Of a stretch of DNA of 64,000 nucleotides, positions 44,698-53,154 are shown in pieces. Below the pieces are notes generated by a model that saw only the letters and a list, made by a program, of their open reading frames with translations, did not search any database and was not told the DNA's origin. The DNA is from Magnetovibrio blakemorei. Lineage in GTDB: Bacteria > Pseudomonadota > Alphaproteobacteria > Rhodospirillales > Magnetovibrionaceae. Made by a program: the position numbers and the translations under genes. Numbering within the stretch: the stretch's first letter is position 1; each line of letters opens with the position of its first letter. The stretch is taken from the NCBI RefSeq assembly GCF_001746755.1, contig NZ_MCGG01000017.1:1-64000 (forward strand). Direction: 5' to 3'.

Positions 44698-47184
44698 CTA
44701 ATTGAAAGCTATATGCTCAGCTCTTGCCGTTCCGGATGAACTTTTTTGGCACCAGAACTGATACATGCCGATAAACGTATCCGGATGCCGGGTTTCAAAG
44801 TCATGCCAGCACGCCAACTGTTGCAAAGCGCCGGGCTGCGGGTGGTCTCTTTCAAATTGCCTGCGGACGCTCTCACGGCGCAGTTCAAAGCCAAGAAAGG
44901 TCAAGTTCAGTTCTTGCAAAATCTCATTGATCTGAGCCAACGTAAAACGATGTTCCTGAACATGAAAAAGCAAGTCCCGGCATTCGCTCAAACTATAAAA
45001 ATCAGATAGTTGGAACAGCTTGGAAAGCTCTGAATTGCCTGCTTCACCCATTGCAACAAGATCTTCCCGAAGACGCCGGATGTCTTGCGGGGTTGAGGCA
45101 TAGCCCTGATCTGCAATGAGGGCGCGGGCTTGAACGACAGATTGGCGCGCCAATTCACTGTAGAGACCAATCTTCATAAAACCGCCGGGACGCAACACAT
45201 CAACCAAGACTTTCCAGCCCTGAACCGGGTCCTCCATATGATGAAGAACGCCAACGGATTCAACCAAATCAAATGACCTCTTTAAATTCCCCAACGCTAA
45301 GATATCCGCTTGGGCATATTCAATGTTGGAAATGCCCAACTCGTTCGTTTTGCGCCAGGCATACGACAAGCTGGAGAGACTTAAATCAACAGCCAGGACC
45401 TGGGCATCCGGCAACCATGAGGCCGTGTTTACAGATTGTTGTCCGGTGCCACAGCCCGCAATGAGAACTTGGGGCGGCGCAGCCGCACAAAACGGTTCCG
45501 GTTCCCGCCAAAACTGCAAACTTTGAATGGATTGAGAAAAATCCAGAGTACGATTTTGCACGGCCGTTTTTAACCACCGTGGATAAGGATTTTGTTCATA
45601 CTGGTCGCGAACAGCCTGCGAAACATCACCATCAATGGGGGCCAGGCAAGGCATGCAGCCTCGAAACACGCGTTCTTGCAAAGGCTCCTCAATCTGACAC
45701 CGGATCACCTCACGAACCACATCGGGCCACACACCATCGACAAGTTTTTCCGCCCACGCATATCCATGGAGAGGCCTGTAAGTCGCCAAGGCAAGGATCT
45801 GATGTGAGTCCGGATTTTGTCCATCCTCAATTGTCTGGGCAATCTGTCGGTGTAACGCCTCAACCTGATCGCTTTCTGCAGCGGTTTCACATAGGACAAA
45901 TTCGTTGGCAAAGGATTGTTGCGCCATTGCTGCGGCGAACGCGAGACCTTGTGCGCTCAGCTCTCCACTCAAAACGTGACGGAGCAACGCGTGTCGTAAA
46001 CGCGTGAGCATCCTTTCCACACCCAAGTCCGTGAGCGGGCTCAGCCTCATGAGGCGCATAAACACCGGGAACTCGGAAAAGTGCTTCGCCACCGTTTCAA
46101 ACGCCACATCATCGTCAGAGTTGGAATTCAGCACCTTTTGGACAATTGCCCAAAAGTCTGGCTGGCATTTGAGCGCATTGATGATCGTGTGGGCCAAATC
46201 GCGGGGGCGAACATTGGGGCGATTCAGCAGAACGTCCAAGGTGGTTAAAAAGTCCGCATCAGCGGCTGTAAGCTCAAGTCCCATCACGCTGTTTGCAAAG
46301 GCCGCCCAATACAGGTCGTTATCTGCATCCAGCACAACGGCTTGCCAGAAATGTCGAAAGGCATTGGCGTCACCGAGATGCTCAAGAGAGCGGGCCAAAT
46401 TAAAATGTGCCCCGACAAGGTTCGGCGCCATGCTCAGCGCCTGGCGATAGCTTGCAACAGCCTCTTCAATGCGTCTGGCATCTTGTAACGCGTTGCCTAA
46501 ATTGTAGTGCAATTGCGCCTCGTCGGGCGCAAGCATCAGGGCTTTTTGAAAAAGAGCAACGGCCTCATCCGGCCTCCCCTGCTTTTGCATCGCCAAAGCC
46601 AGATTGGCATACGCTTCAAACATATCGGGTTTATGTGCGATTGCGCTCTGATAGGCCACAGTGGCATCCGCAAATCGACCTTGCTCCTTAAAAAGGTTGC
46701 CTAAGACGAAATGGGCATTGGGGCTATCTGGTTTAAGCTTCAAAAGGTTCTGAAAGGCCTCTTCGGCAATTGCCCATTGCCCCAGCTCATGTAACACCAA
46801 ACCTAAATGGTAGACCGCCTCGACATAATCCGGCTTTAAATTGATGGCCAATCTGTACTGGGTTAAGGCGTCCTCCAATTTTCCTGCACCCTTAAGTGCA
46901 TATCCTAGATTGAAGTGCATTTCACAGACGCCCGGCATATGGTGAATCGCTTTGGAAATAAGCTCTATGGCAATTTCACCTTTACCCATTTGATGCGCCA
47001 AGACGCCCAGCAAGTGCAAGGCGGCGGGGTGAGTTGGGTCCGCTTTTAAGATTTGTTCGTAGGACGTCTTTGCCGCCCTCAAATCACCCGCTTGGTGTTG
47101 TTGAATGGCCGTGTTTAGGGTGCGCTGAAGTGCGGATTTTCCGGACGCCAATCGACCACTCTTTTTAAATTTGCGAGACGACAT
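44698..47184 (-). CDS. TPR-repeat protein with class I SAM methyltransferase domain
   Basis: An 828-residue fusion. About seven TPR units span 24-275 (for example AALHLLGVLAHQMGKGEIAI and AHFVLGNLFKEQGRFADATV). A helical middle region (about 300-530) resembles the regulatory segment found between TPRs and methyltransferases in this family. A Rossmann methyltransferase is at about 555-690, with motif I VLIAGCGTGQQSVNT (573-587), the acidic D600 (VLAVDLSLSSL) and VGVLHHMEDPVQGWKVL. The substrate is unknown; sugar, peptide or lipid methylation are all possible. AAGG lies before the ATG. It sits between dnaE and a MITE-like repeat, inside an imperfect direct repeat, and looks like an insertion. 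Confidence 0.85.
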   Translation of the reverse strand: MSSRKFKKSGRLASGKSALQRTLNTAIQQHQAGDLRAAKTSYEQILKADPTHPAALHLLGVLAHQMGKGEIAIELISKAIHHMPGVCEMHFNLGYALKGAGKLEDALTQYRLAINLKPDYVEAVYHLGLVLHELGQWAIAEEAFQNLLKLKPDSPNAHFVLGNLFKEQGRFADATVAYQSAIAHKPDMFEAYANLALAMQKQGRPDEAVALFQKALMLAPDEAQLHYNLGNALQDARRIEEAVASYRQALSMAPNLVGAHFNLARSLEHLGDANAFRHFWQAVVLDADNDLYWAAFANSVMGLELTAADADFLTTLDVLLNRPNVRPRDLAHTIINALKCQPDFWAIVQKVLNSNSDDDVAFETVAKHFSEFPVFMRLMRLSPLTDLGVERMLTRLRHALLRHVLSGELSAQGLAFAAAMAQQSFANEFVLCETAAESDQVEALHRQIAQTIEDGQNPDSHQILALATYRPLHGYAWAEKLVDGVWPDVVREVIRCQIEEPLQERVFRGCMPCLAPIDGDVSQAVRDQYEQNPYPRWLKTAVQNRTLDFSQSIQSLQFWREPEPFCAAAPPQVLIAGCGTGQQSVNTASWLPDAQVLAVDLSLSSLSYAWRKTNELGISNIEYAQADILALGNLKRSFDLVESVGVLHHMEDPVQGWKVLVDVLRPGGFMKIGLYSELARQSVVQARALIADQGYASTPQDIRRLREDLVAMGEAGNSELSKLFQLSDFYSLSECRDLLFHVQEHRFTLAQINEILQELNLTFLGFELRRESVRRQFERDHPQPGALQQLACWHDFETRHPDTFIGMYQFWCQKSSSGTARAEHIAFN

Positions 47185-47255
47185 TGACCTTACTCTTTGA
47201 GGCTAACCACGATTTGCGCGCAGCAAACACGCAAAGGGCCGAAATCGGCGGCTGT

Positions 47256-47296
47256 CATAAAACTGATACAATCACACCATTGGCGAGTCTGCCCAG
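47256..47296. repeat. 41-bp imperfect direct repeat, copy B
   Basis: Second copy of the dnaE start-region segment, 2.6 kb away, including CGAGTCTGCCCAG at 47284-47296. It contains the complement of an ATG at the same relative position as the dnaE start, but no gene follows from it. Confidence 0.75.
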
Positions 47297-47348
47297 CTAA
47301 ATTTGAGGGGGGGGTAAGGTACGATCGTGCAGAGCCTTAACGGAGCCC

Positions 47349-47489
47349 TGTCCGCATAACATTTCGCGTCATTGCGAGAAGCGCAGCGACGATGCAATCC
47401 ACCTCACGCCACCAGATCCACGTCCAGAACATGGATTGCAACGCCCCTTCTGGGGGCTCGCAATAAACAAGAGTTTTTTTATGCGGACA
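47349..47489. mobile_element. MITE-like palindromic element
   Basis: Perfect 11-bp terminal inverted repeats (TGTCCGCATAA at 47349-47359 and TTATGCGGACA at 47479-47489) enclose an inner palindrome. That palindrome runs from CGTCATTGCGAG (47367) through GCAATCCA / TGGATTGC to CTCGCAAT (47464). It has no coding capacity. The inner CGTCATTGCGAG...GCAATCC motif also forms the element at 48821-48924 and resembles dispersed palindromes known from alphaproteobacteria. Confidence 0.65.
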
Positions 47490-47541
47490 AATGGATACAG
47501 AACACCCATCTATTTATGAAGTTCACAACCGAGGCGCTCGC

Positions 47542-48150
47542 ATGGAACTGGAAGATCAGATTTTCAATACTCTGCTCAAGTATACCAAAGCCCTGTCTAT
47601 TGCGCTGGGTTACCGAGATATATTAACGCGCCTTCATTCCGAGCGTGTGAACGGTCTTTCCATGAAAATTGGGGAATATTGCGGTCTAGCAAAAAATGAG
47701 GCTAACATTCTCAATATTGCCTCTTCATTCCACGACATAGGCAAAATCGGTATACCTGACCACATTCTGTTCAAGCCTTCCCAATTTGACGAAGACGAGT
47801 GGGAAATCATGAAAAAACACTCCGAAATCGGAGAAAAAATAATGGTCGGGACAGAACTCGAAGGCTCTCAACAGGCTGCTCTGTTGATTCGACACCACCA
47901 TGAACATTACAACGGCATGGGCTATCCAGACAAACTTATAGGAGAAAAAATTCCTGTTTTTTCCCGGATTATCTCCATCGCCGACAGCTACGACGCAATG
48001 GCCGTTACAAGGTCATACCATCACGCTCGAACGCACTCGGAAATCATGGTTATATTGCATGAAGAATCCGGAAAAAAGCATGATCCTGAACTCATGCGGG
48101 TCTTTTGCAAAATTATTGAATCCAGCGCATTTAGGGCGAAAAAATCCTAA
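47542..48150 (+). CDS. HD-GYP domain phosphohydrolase
   Basis: A 202-residue single-domain HD-GYP protein. HD at 64-65 in SSFHDIGKIGIPDHIL is followed by KKHSEIGEKI, IRHHHEHYNGMGYPDKL with the extended HHExxxGxGYP signature (119-129), and IADSYDAM. All metal ligands expected of cyclic di-GMP phosphodiesterases are present. There is no sensory domain, so it may need a partner. The ATG at 47542 has GAGG seven bases upstream; an ATG at 47491 (17 residues longer) would start right at the end of the MITE-like element and lacks a ribosome site. The sequence is more AT-rich than its neighbours, a sign of acquisition. Confidence 0.88.
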   Translation: MELEDQIFNTLLKYTKALSIALGYRDILTRLHSERVNGLSMKIGEYCGLAKNEANILNIASSFHDIGKIGIPDHILFKPSQFDEDEWEIMKKHSEIGEKIMVGTELEGSQQAALLIRHHHEHYNGMGYPDKLIGEKIPVFSRIISIADSYDAMAVTRSYHHARTHSEIMVILHEESGKKHDPELMRVFCKIIESSAFRAKKS

Positions 48151-48240
48151 CCCACCATCCAACACGGACTGGCGCGATAAAACCGCACCTACTGGTTAAG
48201 GTGACGGTGACTTCGGTGACAGGGTTACACTCTCCACACT

Positions 48241-48663
48241 TCACGCCGCATCGCGGTATTCCCGGAAGAACGGATAGAGCTGTTCGCTTTCGGCCTGGAT
48301 GCGGTTCCACACCAATTCGAACATTTCATCGGATTCTTTCGCGAACTCTTGGTGGTTGGCGATATGCAGGCCATTGGTGCACCATTTGCTCGTATACGCC
48401 TTGAACACACGTTTGATTTCGCGCTCGCCTTCCATGAAGCGTTCGACGGTGGCCTTAACTGAGCCGTCATGGTTGTTGAGCATTGTGGAATAGATCTCTT
48501 TGTTCTTGCTCATATGCGCATCAAACTTTTCGAGATAGCGTTCGAACAATTCGTAAGTGACTTCTGAATCGCACATTTCGCGGTCCTGAAACAAATAGGC
48601 CAAGACTTTCGCCAGTTCGGCAATTTGGTGGTTCTGTTCATTAAGATATGCAATGGAAATCAT
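48241..48663 (-). CDS. Hemerythrin-like (HHE) domain protein
   Basis: A 140-residue all-helical protein. The spacing of His and Glu (NHQIAELAKVLAYLF, KFDAHMSKNKEIYSTMLNNH, then HIANHQEFAKESDEM and ESEQLYPFFREY) matches a four-helix hemerythrin bundle that carries a di-iron site, although the first helix has HQ in place of a clearer ligand set. Roles in the family include oxygen or NO sensing and storage. The ATG at 48663 has AGG eight bases upstream. It is convergent with the HD-GYP gene. Confidence 0.7.
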   Translation of the reverse strand: MISIAYLNEQNHQIAELAKVLAYLFQDREMCDSEVTYELFERYLEKFDAHMSKNKEIYSTMLNNHDGSVKATVERFMEGEREIKRVFKAYTSKWCTNGLHIANHQEFAKESDEMFELVWNRIQAESEQLYPFFREYRDAA

Positions 48664-48820
48664 TTTAACGGCCTATTCTCAAGGGGTTGCTCGTGACCTC
48701 TAAGCGTATGCTCATTTTAATGAAGGAGTAGCCGTGAGTTAGCACATCAGCGTTGTCCGCAGGACATAGCTTAGAAGATGAGGTGCCTGTCAACGGCCCG
48801 CGAAACGGCAAAATACCGCC

Positions 48821-48924
48821 CGTCATTGCGAGCCTCCAAAGGGCGCGCGCGGCAATCCAGACCCCGGCGACGGTGCTTGCGGTTTGGGGTGGATTGCCGC
48901 GTCGCTACGCTCCTCGCAATGACG
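48821..48924. repeat. 104-bp palindromic dispersed repeat
   Basis: CGTCATTGCGAG (48821-48832) and its complement CTCGCAATGACG (48913-48924) form the ends. GGCAATCCAGACCCC pairs with GGGGTGGATTGCC inside. It is the same repeat class as the core of 47349-47489. It lies between the hemerythrin-like gene and the end of bluB and would form a long hairpin in RNA. Confidence 0.8.
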
Positions 48925-48941
48925 GCTTGGGTGTGAGGACC

Positions 48942-49712
48942 TCAGCCCCCTACTGCATCAGAAAGGCCGCTCTCGATGCGCTTTTGTTCTTGGCGGAGGT
49001 TTTGGAACAGCTCCGTCGCGAAGGCATCGTCCGCGCTTTGTTCAAAGCCTTCGAAGTGCGTCAGCTCTTCGATGGGCAAGCGCGGGCGCCATCCGGCTTT
49101 TTGCAATTCGGGTTTGTCGTGAAATTGAGAGACATGACCCAGGCACAGATAGGCCACCGGGACGACGTTTTCGGGCAGGTCCAAGACATCCTTAAGGCGC
49201 TCTTGATCCAATATGCTCACCCAGCCCATGCCCAAGCCTTCGGCGCGCGCCGCCAGCCACAGGTTCTGCACCGCACATACGGTGCTGTAGAGGTCCATTT
49301 CAGGGATATGGGTGCGGCCGATCACCACCGGTCCGGCGCGATCTTTGTCGCAGGTGATGCAGATGTTCAAGGGCGCTTCTAAAATCCCTTCGAGTTTGAG
49401 GTTCCGATACGTTTCGCGCTTGTCCCCGTCAAACATGTCCGCGGCCTCCCCATGGGCTTTGGTGAACAGGGCGTGGACCTTTTGCTTGGTCTCATCGGAG
49501 CGGATGAGGATGAAGCTCCACGGCTGCATAAACCCCACCGACGGTGCATAGTGCGCCGCCATCATCACCCGACTGAGCATCTCCGGAGTGATGGGTTCAT
49601 CGGTAAACTGCCCGCGCACATCGCGCCTGGAATAGATGGTGCGATATAAGGCTTGGCGTTCTGAGGCGGAAAATTGGTGTTGAGGCGTAGGCGTGCTGTG
49701 TGCGTTTTCCAT
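48942..49712 (-). CDS. bluB: 5,6-dimethylbenzimidazole synthase BluB
   Basis: A 256-residue flavin-destroying nitroreductase-fold enzyme that makes the lower ligand of vitamin B12 from FMNH2 and oxygen. RTIYSRRDVRGQFTDEPITP (24-43), AAHYAPSVGFMQPWSFILIR (52-71), DLYSTVCAVQNLWLAARAEG (139-158) and GMGWVSILDQERLKDVL are diagnostic for BluB within the nitroreductases. The ATG at 49712 has AAGGGGA nine bases upstream. A cobalamin riboswitch occupies the leader, so the gene is predicted to be shut off by B12. No other cobalamin synthesis gene is in the window. Confidence 0.95.
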   Translation of the reverse strand: MENAHSTPTPQHQFSASERQALYRTIYSRRDVRGQFTDEPITPEMLSRVMMAAHYAPSVGFMQPWSFILIRSDETKQKVHALFTKAHGEAADMFDGDKRETYRNLKLEGILEAPLNICITCDKDRAGPVVIGRTHIPEMDLYSTVCAVQNLWLAARAEGLGMGWVSILDQERLKDVLDLPENVVPVAYLCLGHVSQFHDKPELQKAGWRPRLPIEELTHFEGFEQSADDAFATELFQNLRQEQKRIESGLSDAVGG

Positions 49713-49769
49713 TTAAAGTCCCCTTCATGGAAAAATAAACCCGCGACGCTGTCCATGCGTCCGGGCAAA

Positions 49770-49945
49770 ATTCTCCAGGCCGGTCTTCTGACTTGGGATC
49801 GATGTGTTCATGCCCCTTCCCAGCTTAAACATAAGCCAGTGGGTATGCGCTTGAACACTCCCCCTCACAGCGTTGGGCACGTGGCGGAGTTGCACCGCCT
49901 TCCCGATTCTTTTCGAATGCTGAGCAGCATTCAAAACACCTGAAG
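49770..49945 (-). ncRNA. Cobalamin riboswitch controlling bluB
   Basis: Read on the minus strand the leader shows, in order: GGTGTTTTGAA, AATCGGGAAGGCGGTGCAAC, TCCGCCACGTGCCCAACGCT, GTGAGGGGGA, CCACTGG, GGGAAGGGG, and AGTCAGAAGACCGGCCTG. These are the conserved blocks of the AdoCbl/B12 aptamer, including the B12 box. It ends about 60 bases before the bluB start. Confidence 0.93.
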
Positions 49946-49951
49946 AAAACT

Positions 49952-49982
49952 GCGGCGTCGGAGGAAATCCAACCGACGCCGC
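49952..49982 (-). terminator. Terminator hairpin after SLAC1-family gene
   Basis: GCGGCGTCGG and CCGACGCCGC form a perfect ten-base stem with an 11-base loop; AGTTTTCTT follows on the minus strand. It lies 30 bases after the channel gene stop and just before the riboswitch, separating the two units. Confidence 0.8.
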
Positions 49983-50012
49983 GAGAAGTCTAGTCTGAGA
50001 ACAGTTCAGAGA

Positions 50013-50993
50013 TCAATCTTCAACCACACAAATCTGGTTTTTCATCATCGCTTCGATGGTGCGTACCGTCAAAAGCGCCAGAACCATGTTGAGAATGAAG
50101 AACAAAACGATGGCCAAGAAGTGGTAAAAGTCCTTACCGGTCGCTTCCGCCATCAAAAAAGAGGCAATGGTCATCGCCGCTAACGGGAACGAATAAGCCC
50201 ACCACGACAAGAAGAACTTCAACCGCGCAAACTTGACGAACTGGGTTGCCAGCAACAACGTCAAAAACAGTGCGGTGTGAAACAGCACGGTCGAAAACGC
50301 ATCCACGCCGCCCGTCAACTTCACGTAAGAGATAAAACCGACCGCTGGCGGTGCAACCAAAATGAAAAACGTCGGCAGCAATTTGTCAGGCAGCGGATTG
50401 TGAAAGATGATGCGGTACATCACGATCACAAACAACACCAACCAAAACACCAGACCAACGGAGAAGAAAAACCACGAGATATCGACAAAGCCGTGCTGCA
50501 TGCCGCCGATGGGGGCGACGATGTTGCCCACCACGGGAATGAACCAAGCCGGGTTCATATGGTTGATGTCAAAATGGGTGTGATTGATCCACGACGACAG
50601 CACGTACATGGTGAGCCCCAAGTGCGCCGCCGCGCCGACCATCCAGAGATTTTTGGACAACTCGGGATAGTACTCAAACGTCACCACCGCCATCAACAGC
50701 AAGCTGATGGAAATGGTGGGGAAAAAGCTCAGTTGCACCGGGTGGTGCAGTTCCTTGAGAACCCCTTCCCTGTGCAGAACATACTTTGCTGTGTATGCGA
50801 TCAACAAAACAATGAACACGACCGCCGTGATCATTGCGTGATAGGGGCTGGCCATAAATGGCATGATGGTGGCTTGTTCGGCCTTTTCCCATGCTAAGGT
50901 CAGGCCCGCCAGGCCCATCACGATGGCAAAAAAAGAAATGGGTAAATTGCCAAGACGCGCCGGTGTCGACGCCTTATCCTGAACGGTGCTCAT
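50013..50993 (-). CDS. SLAC1/TehA (TDT) family anion channel or transporter
   Basis: A 326-residue membrane protein with about ten hydrophobic helices. It belongs to the tellurite-resistance/dicarboxylate transporter family: LPISFFAIVMGLAGLTLAWE (17-36) opens helix 1, MNPAWFIPVVGNIVAPIGG (about 147-165) is the family core signature, and FFLSWWAYSFPLAAMTIAS (about 258-276) carries the second half repeat. The conserved gating Phe of the family cannot be assigned with confidence by eye. The natural substrate (anion, sulfite or tellurite export) is unknown. AAGGCCGT precedes the ATG. Monocistronic between lolD and the bluB riboswitch. Confidence 0.88.
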   Translation of the reverse strand: MSTVQDKASTPARLGNLPISFFAIVMGLAGLTLAWEKAEQATIMPFMASPYHAMITAVVFIVLLIAYTAKYVLHREGVLKELHHPVQLSFFPTISISLLLMAVVTFEYYPELSKNLWMVGAAAHLGLTMYVLSSWINHTHFDINHMNPAWFIPVVGNIVAPIGGMQHGFVDISWFFFSVGLVFWLVLFVIVMYRIIFHNPLPDKLLPTFFILVAPPAVGFISYVKLTGGVDAFSTVLFHTALFLTLLLATQFVKFARLKFFLSWWAYSFPLAAMTIASFLMAEATGKDFYHFLAIVLFFILNMVLALLTVRTIEAMMKNQICVVED

Positions 50994-51083
50994 ACGGCCT
51001 TATCCCCTCAACAGTTATAGGTGCTCCAGACCTATAGCGTGGGGCGATTTCCATTGAGATTCAAGTATTTCTTTAGAGACGGT

Positions 51084-51779
51084 CTAAACCTCGATCAAAT
51101 GACCATTTTCAACCCGGACGGTGCGATCCATGCGCCGAGCCAAATCAGGGTTGTGGGTTGCAATCACCGCCGTGAGTCCGGTTTTCCGGGTCAAATTCAA
51201 CAACATATTGAAGACCCCCCCGGCTGTTTCCGGGTCCAGGTTCCCGGTCGGCTCGTCGGCCAGCAGCAACGTTGGCGCATTGGCCAGGGCCCGGCCAATG
51301 GCGACCCGTTGCTGTTCGCCGCCCGATAACTTCGCCGGACGGTGGGTGGCGCGATTCGCCAGCCCCAGCATCTCCAGCAACTGACTGGCGCGCTCTTTGG
51401 CCTCAGCCTTGTCCAGACCCGCAATAATCTGCGGAATGGCGATGTTTTCCAGGGCCGAAAATTCTGCCAGCAAGTGATGATATTGATACACAAAGCCCAA
51501 GTGTTTACGGCGCATTTCCGTGCGCCGATCGTCACCCAGTTTTGAACATGCCACGCCGGCGATATTGATCTCGCCGCTGTCGGGTTTTTCCAACAAGCCG
51601 GCAATGTGCAACAGCGTCGACTTGCCCGAACCGCTGGGACCGACCAGGGCGACGATTTCGCCCGCGTTGATTTTCAGCTCGGCCCCTTTGAGCACGTGCA
51701 ACGCGGTTTCGCCGGTGCCGAAGCACCGCTCAATCGCTTGCAGATGCAAAACCGGATTGCCCATCATTTCCCTATTCAT
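51084..51779 (-). CDS. lolD: Lipoprotein-releasing ABC transporter ATPase LolD
   Basis: A 231-residue ABC ATPase. Walker A is GPSGSGKSTLL (near 49-59), the signature LSGGEQQRVAIGRAL, and Walker B LLLADEPTGNLD. The Q-loop region FVYQYHHLLAEFSALENIAI is characteristic of the LolD/MacB subgroup. It powers release of outer-membrane lipoproteins from the inner membrane to LolA. The ATG at 51779 overlaps the permease stop; the ATG five codons later (51764) has AGGGAA five bases upstream and could be the true start. Confidence 0.95.
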   Translation of the reverse strand: MNREMMGNPVLHLQAIERCFGTGETALHVLKGAELKINAGEIVALVGPSGSGKSTLLHIAGLLEKPDSGEINIAGVACSKLGDDRRTEMRRKHLGFVYQYHHLLAEFSALENIAIPQIIAGLDKAEAKERASQLLEMLGLANRATHRPAKLSGGEQQRVAIGRALANAPTLLLADEPTGNLDPETAGGVFNMLLNLTRKTGLTAVIATHNPDLARRMDRTVRVENGHLIEV

Positions 51780-53016
51780 AACGAAGCGCCTCTGCCGGGT
51801 CCAGGCGTGCGGCGCGCCAAGCCGGGTAAATGGTCGCCAAAAACGACAACCCCAGCCCCATCAACACGGTGGACAGAACCTCCATCGGTTCGACCTTGGC
51901 GGGCAGTTGGGACAAGAAGTAAATTTCGGCGGCAAACAGTTCGGTTCCGGTGACGGACTGAATCCATTGGCGAATGGATTCGATGTTGAGCGAAAACCAC
52001 AGCCCCAAGCCAAAACCGCTCGCCGTGCCAAGCACGCCAATGCTGGCGCCGGCCAAAAAGAACACCCGCATAATCATGCCCCGGGTCGCCCCCATGGTAC
52101 GCAAAATCGCAATATCGCGGCCTTTGTCTTTCACCAACATGATCAAACTGGAAATGATGTTGAACGCCGCCACCAAAATGATCAGGGTGAGGATCAAAAA
52201 CATCACGTTGCGTTCCACCTGAATGGCATTGAAAAAGCTGGCATTGGTTTTTTGCCAGTCAAACACCCGCGCCTGTTCATCCAGGGCGTGCTTGATGTCG
52301 TCGCCAATGCCTTTGGTGTTGTTGGCGTCGGAAACAAACACTTCCAGATTATTGACGGAGTCTTTCATCTGGAAATAAACCTGTGCGGCGTGCAAGGGAA
52401 TGAAGGCAAAACCACTGTCGTATTCGAACATGCCGATGGAGAACGTCGCCACCACTTCAAACGAGCGCATGCGCGGCACCGTGCCGAATGCGGTGGGCTG
52501 GCCTTTGGGAGAAATGATGGTGACACTGTCGCCCACCCTGACACCCAAGCGACTGGCCAACTGAGAGCCGATGATGATGCTGTCTTCGGCGCCAAAATTG
52601 TTCAAATCACCCATTTGAATGTTGTTGGCGATCATTTGCCGCGCCTGCAAGTCGGTTGACTTAATGCCGCGCAGAACCAAACCGCGGGCTTGGCCGTTGT
52701 GGGTCGCCATGACTTGGCCTTCGATCAACGGCGAAGCGCTGATCACGCCGGGCACCGCCGCGACAATTTTGGCCTTGGCGTCATAATCAGACATTTCGCC
52801 AATCGGTGCATAGACATTGACGTGGCCGTTGAGGCCCAAAATGCGATCCATCAATTCCGCACGAAAGCCGTTCATCACGCTCATCACAATGATCAACGTG
52901 GCGACGCCGATGGCGATGCCCAACAAAGAAAACCAGGCGATGACGGACACAAAACCTTCTTGCCTGCGGGCCCGAAGATAGCGCATGGCCATCATCCACT
53001 CAAATGCGGAAAACAT
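51772..53016 (-). CDS. lolC: Lipoprotein-releasing ABC transporter permease LolC/LolE
   Basis: A 414-residue FtsX-type permease. An N-terminal membrane helix (FVSVIAWFSLLGIAIGVATL, 21-40) is followed by a large periplasmic MacB-like domain (about 45-265) and three more helices at about 270-400. The hook-region sequence FNIISSLIMLVKDKGRDIAI and the MRTMGATRGMIMRVFF coupling helix are typical. Alphaproteobacteria usually have one such permease acting as a homodimer, which fits the single gene here. AAGGAC precedes the ATG. It overlaps lolD. In many relatives proS lies just upstream; here it is absent. Confidence 0.94.
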   Translation of the reverse strand: MFSAFEWMMAMRYLRARRQEGFVSVIAWFSLLGIAIGVATLIIVMSVMNGFRAELMDRILGLNGHVNVYAPIGEMSDYDAKAKIVAAVPGVISASPLIEGQVMATHNGQARGLVLRGIKSTDLQARQMIANNIQMGDLNNFGAEDSIIIGSQLASRLGVRVGDSVTIISPKGQPTAFGTVPRMRSFEVVATFSIGMFEYDSGFAFIPLHAAQVYFQMKDSVNNLEVFVSDANNTKGIGDDIKHALDEQARVFDWQKTNASFFNAIQVERNVMFLILTLIILVAAFNIISSLIMLVKDKGRDIAILRTMGATRGMIMRVFFLAGASIGVLGTASGFGLGLWFSLNIESIRQWIQSVTGTELFAAEIYFLSQLPAKVEPMEVLSTVLMGLGLSFLATIYPAWRAARLDPAEALRYE

Positions 53017-53102
53017 ATCGAAAAGAAGTCCTTACACGGTTAGGGCGGAGTGTGACGCGACTGTAGGGCAATGGGGGCGTGAGCGCAAACGGCGAGATCA
53101 CG

Positions 53103-53136
53103 AGAGCCGTTCCTAACCGCCAAATGCGGCTCTTTT
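53103..53136 (+). terminator. Hairpin with T run, between unknown gene and lolC
   Basis: AGAGCCG and CGGCTCT pair across a 17-base loop and TTTT follows on the plus strand. Both flanking genes read on the minus strand, where the run is on the wrong side, so its function is unclear. Confidence 0.3.
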
Positions 53137-53154
53137 GTGCCCGTTATTTGGCTG

